This document shows positions 1-6,164 of a stretch of DNA of 6,164 nt, piece after piece. The notes below the pieces were generated by a model. The model was not told the DNA's origin and searched no databases. It was given only the letters and a program-made list of their open reading frames with translations. The translations under genes were made by a program, and so were the position numbers. Position 1 is the first letter of the stretch; the number at the start of each line of letters is the position of its first letter. The DNA comes from Lutibacter sp. UBA4458. Lineage in GTDB: Bacteria > Bacteroidota > Bacteroidia > Flavobacteriales > Flavobacteriaceae. Where the stretch lies: contig DGOU01000256.1 in NCBI GenBank assembly GCA_002390165.1, positions 492 through 6,655 on the forward strand, in the 5' to 3' direction.

Positions 1-1490
<1,490 letters not shown>

Positions 1491-1502
1491 TTAAAAGTTT
1501 TG

Positions 1503-1510
1503 CAAAAGTA
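1503..1510 (-). promoter_or_regulatory. Promoter -7 element for the ABC-F gene
   Basis: Read on the minus strand this is TACTTTTG, an exact match to the Bacteroidota -7 consensus TAnnTTTG. It lies about 33 bases before the ABC-F ATG, giving a predicted leader of roughly 25-30 bases. The best upstream candidate for the -33 element is TTTA, 17 bases further away and one base off TTTG, so the upstream half is weak. No Shine-Dalgarno sequence precedes the start, as is usual in this phylum. Confidence 0.5.
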
Positions 1511-1620
1511 ATAATTTTAATGAATTATAAATCATTTAAACAAATCTTAATTATTTATCCTTTTTTTTTAACTAATATTAAATTAACATCTATTTAACAA
1601 AATGCCTTTAAACAAGTATG

Positions 1621-1628
1621 TATTTTTG
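1621..1628 (+). promoter_or_regulatory. Promoter -7 element for the lipoprotein gene
   Basis: TATTTTTG matches TAnnTTTG exactly and ends 17 bases before the lipoprotein ATG, implying a very short leader of about 10-12 bases. I see no good TTTG at the expected -33 spacing. The surrounding DNA is so T-rich that a chance match is possible. Together with the minus-strand element at 1503-1510 it would make 1470-1645 a divergent promoter region. That region also holds a nine-T run at 1561-1569 and no gene. Confidence 0.4.
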
Positions 1629-1645
1629 TTTTAACTCAAGTATAT

Positions 1646-3037
1646 ATGAAGTATTTAATAACGTCTTTATTTTTATTTTCCATTTTTGGTTGTGCTGAAC
1701 ATAACCATTCTGTAAAAAAGGGCACCTATTTTGGAGGAGAAATTGTTAATCCTAAATCAAAATATGTGCTATTTTTAAAAGATGATAAGGTTATAGATAC
1801 TATTTTGTTAAACCAAAAAAATAAGTTTTCCGCAAAATTTAAACAATTGAAAGAAGGTTTATATACCTTTAAACATGGTAATGAATTTCAATACATTTAT
1901 TTAGAGCCATCCGATAGTATTTTGGTAAGGTTAAATACATGGGATTTTGATAAATCAATTGTATTTAGTGGAAAAGGAAGTTCAAAAAATGAATTTTTAA
2001 TAAATTTATTTTTACAAAATGAAAAGGATGATAAAGAAATGTTAAGTCAATTTAACTTAAATCAAACTAATTTTCAACATAAAATTGATTCATTAACAAA
2101 AAAAAGAGCTACAATTTATAAAGATTTTCTTTCTCTTGAAAAAGATAAAATAAGTGCAAATTATAGAAAATTGGCAAACACTGCTCTATACTATCCTTTG
2201 TATAATTTAAAAGAAATATACCCTTATTATTATAAAATTGCTAATAAACAGCCTAATTTTCCGGCCATAAAATCAGAGTTTTATAACTATAGAAATACAA
2301 TTAATTTAAATGAAGCATCTTTAGTTTCCTTTTATCCATACCAAAATTATGTAATTAGTTATTTATATAATTTAAGCTATCAAAATAAGGATATTTCAAA
2401 AAATAAACTTACTAATACGCTTCTTCTAGAAATAGTTGATCATATTACCTTAGAAAAATTTAAAAACACATTGCTAAAACGTGTAGTACTTAATGATTTT
2501 TTAAAGAGTGAGTCTACTTGTAGTATTAATAAAAAAACATTAGATATTTTCTTAAAGTACTGTACAAACTCTGATTACAAAGATCAAATAAAAAAATTAG
2601 TTAGTGACAGTAAGTATGTTAAAAATAAAAATCCTTTACACAATTTTGACATAAAAACTTATGCTAACGAAGTGAAAAATATAAAAGATATTATTAAAGA
2701 TAAAAACGCAGTAATCTATTTTTGGTCTACAGAATTTATGTCTACCGATTACTTTGTTAGTAGAATAAAGTATTTAAAAAACACATACCCAGAAGTATTG
2801 TTTATTGGAATTCATTTACAAAATGAAAGTAATGATTTAGCAACAGACCCAAACTTAAAATTATTGAATTTAAATTATCAATATAAGCTTACTTCTAATA
2901 GCTATGCAAATCAATATTTAACTAGTAATTATCCTAGAGCAATTATAGTCAATAAAAATGGAACTGTTGAAAACGGATTTACTTACCTAGGTTCCAGATA
3001 TTTAAACACTCAGTTAGAAAAATTAGAATTAAATTAA
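1646..3037 (+). CDS. Lipoprotein with DUF4369-like and degenerate thioredoxin-like domains
   Basis: This is a predicted exported lipoprotein of 463 residues. Residues 1-15 form a short basic-hydrophobic signal and SIFGC (12-16) is a lipobox, so C16 would be lipidated and anchored on the periplasmic or outer-membrane side. Residues about 26-118 are strand-rich and resemble DUF4369, with the YLEPSDSILVRL segment (85-96) that is characteristic there. Residues about 125-330 are mostly helical and tyrosine/asparagine-rich, with no domain I recognise. Residues about 338-460 fit a TlpA/AhpC-type thioredoxin fold: VIYFWST (356-362), VLFIGIHLQ (384-392), and NYPRAIIVNKNG (428-439) with the expected cis-proline P430. 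The active site WCGPC-like motif is absent: W360-S-T-E-F-M-S-T367 has F364 and T367 where the two cysteines should be. Thiol-disulfide exchange at that site is therefore unlikely; a binding or structural role is an inference. Cysteines 292 and 306 lie elsewhere. The substrate is unknown. Confidence 0.85.
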   Translation: MKYLITSLFLFSIFGCAEHNHSVKKGTYFGGEIVNPKSKYVLFLKDDKVIDTILLNQKNKFSAKFKQLKEGLYTFKHGNEFQYIYLEPSDSILVRLNTWDFDKSIVFSGKGSSKNEFLINLFLQNEKDDKEMLSQFNLNQTNFQHKIDSLTKKRATIYKDFLSLEKDKISANYRKLANTALYYPLYNLKEIYPYYYKIANKQPNFPAIKSEFYNYRNTINLNEASLVSFYPYQNYVISYLYNLSYQNKDISKNKLTNTLLLEIVDHITLEKFKNTLLKRVVLNDFLKSESTCSINKKTLDIFLKYCTNSDYKDQIKKLVSDSKYVKNKNPLHNFDIKTYANEVKNIKDIIKDKNAVIYFWSTEFMSTDYFVSRIKYLKNTYPEVLFIGIHLQNESNDLATDPNLKLLNLNYQYKLTSNSYANQYLTSNYPRAIIVNKNGTVENGFTYLGSRYLNTQLEKLELN

Positions 3038-3041
3038 TTTA

Positions 3042-3074
3042 TTGGCGGTAGTATAATTTTAAAGTGTATCTTTG
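3042..3074 (+). promoter_or_regulatory. Bacteroidota-type promoter of the helicase gene
   Basis: TATCTTTG at 3067-3074 is a perfect TAnnTTTG -7 element, in the common flavobacterial form TATCTTTGCA. TTGG at 3042-3045, 21 bases upstream, serves as a plausible -33 element. Transcription would start near 3080, leaving a leader of about 49 bases. The element starts only five bases after the lipoprotein stop, where no terminator hairpin is visible, so the helicase may be transcribed both from here and by read-through. Confidence 0.7.
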
Positions 3075-3079
3075 CACGT

Positions 3080-3128
3080 TTTTAACCGGTTTATAGATGG
3101 GCGTCTGTAAATCACTAATATATACAGA
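3080..3128 (+). promoter_or_regulatory. Predicted 5' leader of the helicase mRNA
   Basis: This stretch of about 49 bases lies between the predicted transcription start and the ATG at 3129. It is less AT-biased than its surroundings and contains the palindrome AACCGGTT at 3084-3091, right at the presumed start site, followed by a GGGCG block near 3099-3103. No Shine-Dalgarno sequence is seen. Leaders of cold-shock helicase genes can be regulatory in other bacteria; whether this one is cannot be told from one sequence. Confidence 0.3.
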
Positions 3129-4916
3129 ATGTCGACATTTATGGAGTTAGGGCTTAATAAAAACATTATTAAGGCCTTAACCGATTTAGGATACGAAAAT
3201 CCTACAGAAATTCAATCCAAAGCAATTCCTCAAGTTTTAAATTCAAGAGAAGATTTAAAAGCGTTTGCACAAACAGGAACAGGAAAAACTGCAGCTTTTA
3301 GTTTACCAATTTTAGAACAAATTGAAACTAATAATAAGGATACTCAAGCAATTATATTATCTCCAACTCGTGAATTAGCAATCCAAATTGCTAAAAATAT
3401 CGAAGAATTTTCTTCTCATTTAGAAAATTTTAGAGTTACTGCCGTTTATGGAGGCTCTAATATTGATGAGCAGATTAGAAAACTTAAAAGAGGTTCTCAC
3501 ATAGTGGTTGGTACACCAGGTAGAACTGTAGATTTAATCAAAAGAAAACAACTTAAATTATCTAACGTTAAATGGCTTGTATTAGATGAGGCCGATGAAA
3601 TGTTAAATATGGGTTTTAAAGATGAATTAGATAAAGTGCTTGCAGTAACGCCAGAAGAGAAACAAACGCTATTATTTTCAGCAACTTTCCCAAAAGAAGT
3701 AGAACGAATTGCTAGAAATTACATGCACAATCCAGTAGAAATTAATGCAGGTAAAAAAAATATAGGTGCAGATCAGGTTTCGCACCAATATTATGTAGTT
3801 TCTGAAAGAAATAGATATGCAGCTTTAAAAAGAATTGCTGATGTAAATACAGATATTTATGGTATTATTTTTTGCAGAACTAGAAGAGAAACGCAAGAAG
3901 TAGCCGATAAATTAATAAAAGATGGTTATAGCGCTGATTCATTACATGGCGATTTATCTCAAGCACAACGCGATAGTGTTATGGGGAAATTTCGTAAAAA
4001 ACATTTACAGTTATTAGTAGCAACAGATGTTGCAGCTAGAGGTTTAGATGTAACCGATTTAACTCACGTTATAAACCATAAATTACCAGACCAAATAGAG
4101 TCTTATACACACCGTAGTGGTAGAACTGGTCGTGCTGGAAAAGAAGGTATTTCTATTGCAATTGTTACTTCAAGAGAGAAAGGAAAACTTCGTCCTATTG
4201 AAAGACTTATTGGAAAAAAGTTTGTTAGCACCCCAATTCCAACAGGTAAAGAAATTTGTCAAAATCAATTATTAAAATTAATTGACAAAGTTCAAGATAT
4301 TAACGTTAACGAAACTGAAATAGCAGACTTTTTACCTTCTATTTATGAAAAATTAATGGATTTAGACCGTGAAGAGTTAATTAAACGGTTTGTTTCCTTA
4401 GAATTTAATACGTTTTTAACCTATTATCAAAATGCTCCTGACTTAAATGATAGCGAGCATATGAGAAATTCTGACAGCAGAGGAAAACGAAGAGATGATG
4501 AAAACATGTCTCGTTTCTTTATTAATATTGGTAGAAAAGATAAACTAAACCCAGCTAGGTTAATTGGTTTAATTAATGAGCAACGAATTGCTAAAAACAT
4601 TGAAATAGGTCAAATTGAAATTTTAGATACTTTTTCATTTTTTGAATTAGACAAAAATTACACAGACGAAACTATAGCTACTTTTAAAGAGAATGATGTT
4701 GATTTTGAAGGTAGAAGCGTAAATGTAGAAATTACAGAAAAAAAACGTTCAGGAAGAAGAAGCGGAGGAAGAAGAGATTATAAAGGTGGCGATAGGAAAA
4801 GAAGCAATGATAGAAAGCCAAAAGGAGATTTTAGCAATTTTGGTAGAAAACGATCTAGAAAAGATTCTAATTCCGGAGCTCCAAATAATTTTTCAAAACG
4901 AAGAAGATCAAGATAA
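3129..4916 (+). CDS. deaD: DEAD-box ATP-dependent RNA helicase with DbpA-type RNA-binding domain
   Basis: This is a cytoplasmic RNA helicase that unwinds short RNA duplexes using ATP; relatives act in ribosome assembly, RNA decay and cold adaptation. All core motifs are present: Q-motif around 23-34 with Q29, Walker A AQTGTGKT (47-54), PTRELA (79-84), TPGR (129-132), DEAD (153-156), SAT (184-186), IIFCRTRR (246-253), HGDL (273-276), ATDVAARGLDV (298-308) and HRSGRTGRAG (328-337). Residues about 355-435 form a helical connector. Residues 461-536 (RFFINIGRKDKLNP onward) match the DbpA RNA-binding RRM, and residues from about 538 form an Arg/Lys/Gly/Ser-rich disordered tail ending RRRSR. At 595 residues it has DeaD/CsdA-like length rather than the shorter DbpA. 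Met1 is preferred over Met5 because family members begin with a short stretch ending in ELGL. It has its own promoter and terminator, so it is probably monocistronic. The family is certain; deaD versus another paralogue is less so. Confidence 0.95.
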   Translation: MSTFMELGLNKNIIKALTDLGYENPTEIQSKAIPQVLNSREDLKAFAQTGTGKTAAFSLPILEQIETNNKDTQAIILSPTRELAIQIAKNIEEFSSHLENFRVTAVYGGSNIDEQIRKLKRGSHIVVGTPGRTVDLIKRKQLKLSNVKWLVLDEADEMLNMGFKDELDKVLAVTPEEKQTLLFSATFPKEVERIARNYMHNPVEINAGKKNIGADQVSHQYYVVSERNRYAALKRIADVNTDIYGIIFCRTRRETQEVADKLIKDGYSADSLHGDLSQAQRDSVMGKFRKKHLQLLVATDVAARGLDVTDLTHVINHKLPDQIESYTHRSGRTGRAGKEGISIAIVTSREKGKLRPIERLIGKKFVSTPIPTGKEICQNQLLKLIDKVQDINVNETEIADFLPSIYEKLMDLDREELIKRFVSLEFNTFLTYYQNAPDLNDSEHMRNSDSRGKRRDDENMSRFFINIGRKDKLNPARLIGLINEQRIAKNIEIGQIEILDTFSFFELDKNYTDETIATFKENDVDFEGRSVNVEITEKKRSGRRSGGRRDYKGGDRKRSNDRKPKGDFSNFGRKRSRKDSNSGAPNNFSKRRRSR

Positions 4917-4944
4917 AAAAAAAGCGGCAATTGCCGCTTTTTTT
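4917..4944. terminator. Perfect palindromic rho-independent terminator
   Basis: Directly after the helicase stop codon lies a 28-base perfect palindrome: a run of A, then GCGGC-AATT-GCCGC, then seven T. As RNA it folds into a GC-rich stem with a four-base loop, flanked by A/U runs that extend the stem and provide the U-tract. Because it is symmetric it can terminate in either direction, so it could also stop transcripts arriving from the convergent MBL gene about 240 bases away. Confidence 0.93.
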
Positions 4945-4948
4945 AGCA

Positions 4949-5096
4949 CTACCCCATAAAGTGTATAAGTTTCAAAAAACTCAGGATTGAATTGAGTACT
5001 GTAGAGGTTGTTCAAATTACCTCCAACAACGGGTTTGGTATGATTTCGTTGTTGAATTTCAACGATGCTAATTTCCTTTTTACCGTTATGTTTGAT
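4949..5096 (-). pseudogene. Coding-like broken reading frame (possible gene or element remnant)
   Basis: This gap between the convergent genes holds no intact gene. On the minus strand a frame is open from just after a TAA (5097-5099) down to a TGA at 4908-4910 and has no ATG. Its middle reads like protein rather than AT-rich noise, for example KPVVGGNLNNLYSTQF and, before it, KEISIVEIQQRNH. A run of six A (4974-4979, plus strand) follows the NPEF codons; removing one base would shift the frame to LKLIHFMG and a TAG at 4949-4951, just short of the terminator. The same frame, upstream, connects to the MBL gene through two stops. It could be a decayed gene end, part of a dispersed repeat, or chance. 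Confidence 0.25.
5024..5054. repeat. Inverted repeat CAACAACG / CGTTGTTG
   Basis: Eight bases at 5024-5031 are exactly inverted at 5047-5054 with a 15-base spacer. More copies of the same word surround it: GTTGTT at 5007-5012, CGTTG/CAACG at 5047-5051 and 5060-5064, CAACAA near 5118-5123 and GTTGTTGG at 5146-5153. Several alternative hairpins could form. No T-tract follows, so it does not look like a terminator. Its function is not known. Confidence 0.45.
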
Positions 5097-5139
5097 TTAT
5101 AGTTTTATTATTCTTTTTACTTGATTACAACAATGAATT

Positions 5140-5165
5140 CTACCAGTTGTTGGCGGTAGTTTTTT
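5140..5165 (+). terminator. Weak hairpin followed by a T-tract
   Basis: CTACC (5140-5144) and GGTAG (5155-5159) form a five-base stem with a ten-base loop, followed at once by six T (5160-5165). The arrangement suits a weak rho-independent terminator read on the plus strand, where it could catch read-through from the helicase before it runs into the MBL gene. Read on the minus strand there is no U-tract after the stem. The stem is short, so this is tentative. Confidence 0.3.
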
Positions 5166-5180
5166 ATCTAAATAACTGAA

Positions 5181-6074
5181 TTACCAACCCATATGATAAA
5201 AAGCCCAAATACGCTCAATATTCATTGGTAGCCACTCATTATAATATTGCCAGTTTTCATATTTAGGAAGTTTTACTACTTTTTTAAGTTCGTCAGGATT
5301 ATGAGTTCCAGAATCCATTGCTGTTTTAACTGCACTCATCAAATCTTCTAAATACACTCTTTGTTCTTTAACTATTGTAGAAGAATCTATTGCTGGTTGA
5401 TCTTCAGGTCCATGACCAGAAATGACATAGTCAAATTCCATTTGCTCAATTTCTTTTAGTGTTCTAACCCATTCATCTGGCCAGAAATCAGGCATTCCTC
5501 TAAAGGCAACTCTTCTCGGTGTGACTATATCAACAATAAATAAAATCTTCTCTTTTGGGATTCGCATTACAATTAAACTTTCACCATGATTTGGGCCAAA
5601 GTAAAATAATTCTAATGTTCTATTTCCTAACTTCAAAGTGTAATTATTGTAAAATGTAATATCTGGCAGAGGTGTTACTGGATTAGGATGGTCGGTTAAT
5701 TCTTTTAATAAATTTTTATGTCCAATAAATGTTGCTCCTTCTTTTTTGAAGATATTACCACCAGAAATATGGTCGTGATGATTATGGCTATAGATTACAT
5801 ATTTTATAGGCTTATCTGTTATTTTACGAATCTCGCTCAGTAATAATTTTGCTGCTTTAGGATTCATAGGGTCTGTAACAATTACCCCTTCATCAGTAAT
5901 CAGAAAGATATTACGATAAACCCACCAGCGAAAGACGTATAAATCGTCGCTTATTTTCTTTACACTATGCCCAAAAGTTTCTCCTCCAATAGGTTCTTTA
6001 GTAGGAATATCTTGTGCATAAGTCAAGTTAATTGATAATATTATGGTTAAAATGATGGTTGCAATTGTTTTCAT
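5181..6074 (-). CDS. Secreted MBL-fold metallo-hydrolase
   Basis: This is a metallo-beta-lactamase-fold enzyme of 297 residues, predicted to be exported. Residues 1-20 form a Sec signal peptide (K2, a hydrophobic core, TYA before Q21) and there is no lipobox, so the mature protein should be periplasmic or secreted. The full dinuclear zinc set is visible: HNHHDH (H97, H99, D101, H102), H163 in GPNHGES, bridging D182 in FIVDIVTP, and H221 in ISGHGPED. In the family H97/H99/H163 bind one metal and D101/H102/H221 the other. The DH at 101-102 places it with glyoxalase II and class B3-like hydrolases, not class B1 beta-lactamases, which have HxHxDR. The C-terminus after about 230 is helical and Trp/Tyr-rich (EWLPMNIERIW). 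The substrate cannot be named from sequence; a resemblance to periplasmic 'quinoprotein relay' type hydrolases is only an impression. No partner gene is adjacent, and it is convergent with the helicase. Confidence 0.9.
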   Translation of the reverse strand: MKTIATIILTIILSINLTYAQDIPTKEPIGGETFGHSVKKISDDLYVFRWWVYRNIFLITDEGVIVTDPMNPKAAKLLLSEIRKITDKPIKYVIYSHNHHDHISGGNIFKKEGATFIGHKNLLKELTDHPNPVTPLPDITFYNNYTLKLGNRTLELFYFGPNHGESLIVMRIPKEKILFIVDIVTPRRVAFRGMPDFWPDEWVRTLKEIEQMEFDYVISGHGPEDQPAIDSSTIVKEQRVYLEDLMSAVKTAMDSGTHNPDELKKVVKLPKYENWQYYNEWLPMNIERIWAFYHMGW

Positions 6075-6164
6075 ATCTATTTTATTTTTATTCTGTAAGA
6101 GTTGTTAAAATACTAAATTTATTTTCAATATTTGAGTTTTGTGTCTTGTCCTAGTATAGGTTGA
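6075..6164. other. Upstream region of the MBL gene, possible insertion-sequence edge
   Basis: These 90 bases lie before the MBL start. I see no convincing TAnnTTTG element on the minus strand and no Shine-Dalgarno sequence; the 15 bases before the ATG are A/T-rich. The last bases hold a short inverted repeat, CCTA-gta-TAGG (6150-6160), within a stretch beginning TGTCTTGTCC at 6142. That stretch has the look of the TG-starting terminal repeat of an IS3-like element running off the window, but the other end is not available, so this is only a suggestion. Confidence 0.2.

Noticed and set aside
1646..3037. Lipoprotein as an active thiol-disulfide oxidoreductase (TlpA/ResA)
   Set aside because: Both cysteines of the active-site motif are absent (F364 and T367), so the activity name should not be transferred even though the fold is similar.
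3095..3106. Small hairpin AGAT-GGGC-GTCT in the helicase leader
   Set aside because: It has only four pairs, one of them a wobble, which is too weak to call a structured element without comparative support.
5181..6074. MBL protein as a class B1 beta-lactamase resistance gene
   Set aside because: The motif is HxHxDH rather than the B1 HxHxDR, and the third ligand is histidine in GPNHGES without the B1 zinc-binding cysteine. No resistance context is present.
6075..6140. Promoter for the MBL gene
   Set aside because: The best minus-strand candidates (for example TAGTATTT) differ from TAnnTTTG at more than one position, and no -33 partner is evident.

Overview
This window is AT-rich DNA (very roughly 30% GC by eye), most likely from a member of the Bacteroidota, class Flavobacteriia. 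The evidence is the AT-biased codon use, the lack of Shine-Dalgarno sequences before the starts, several matches to the Bacteroidota -7 promoter element TAnnTTTG, and a lipoprotein of a Bacteroidota-typical architecture (DUF4369-like plus TlpA/thioredoxin-like). It looks like ordinary chromosome rather than a defence or mobile island.

Layout: (1) 1-1469, minus strand, is an ABC-F ATPase of the YbiT-like type whose last ~50 residues lie beyond the left edge. (2) 1470-1645 is a divergent intergenic region with a promoter-like element facing each way. (3) 1646-3037, plus strand, is a predicted outer-membrane or periplasm-facing lipoprotein with a thioredoxin-like C-terminus that has lost its CxxC. 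(4) 3129-4916, plus strand, is a DEAD-box RNA helicase with a DbpA-type RNA-binding domain and a basic tail. It has its own consensus promoter and a textbook palindromic terminator. (5) 4945-5180 is a non-genic stretch with a coding-like but broken minus-strand reading frame and several CAACAAC/GTTGTTG inverted repeats. (6) 5181-6074, minus strand, is a secreted metallo-beta-lactamase-fold hydrolase convergent with the helicase. (7) 6075-6164 is its upstream region, whose final bases hold a short inverted repeat.

The genes do not form an evident pathway. The ABC-F protein and the helicase both belong to translation/ribosome/RNA maintenance, while the lipoprotein and the MBL hydrolase are exported proteins of unknown substrate. 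I found no convincing undescribed multi-gene system. The most interesting signal is inside the ABC-F protein: Walker A of the second ATPase domain and the signature motif of the first are both degenerate. These two motifs form the same composite ATP site, so one site appears lost and the other kept. The second most interesting signals are the CxxC-less thioredoxin domain and the broken coding-like remnant between the two convergent genes.
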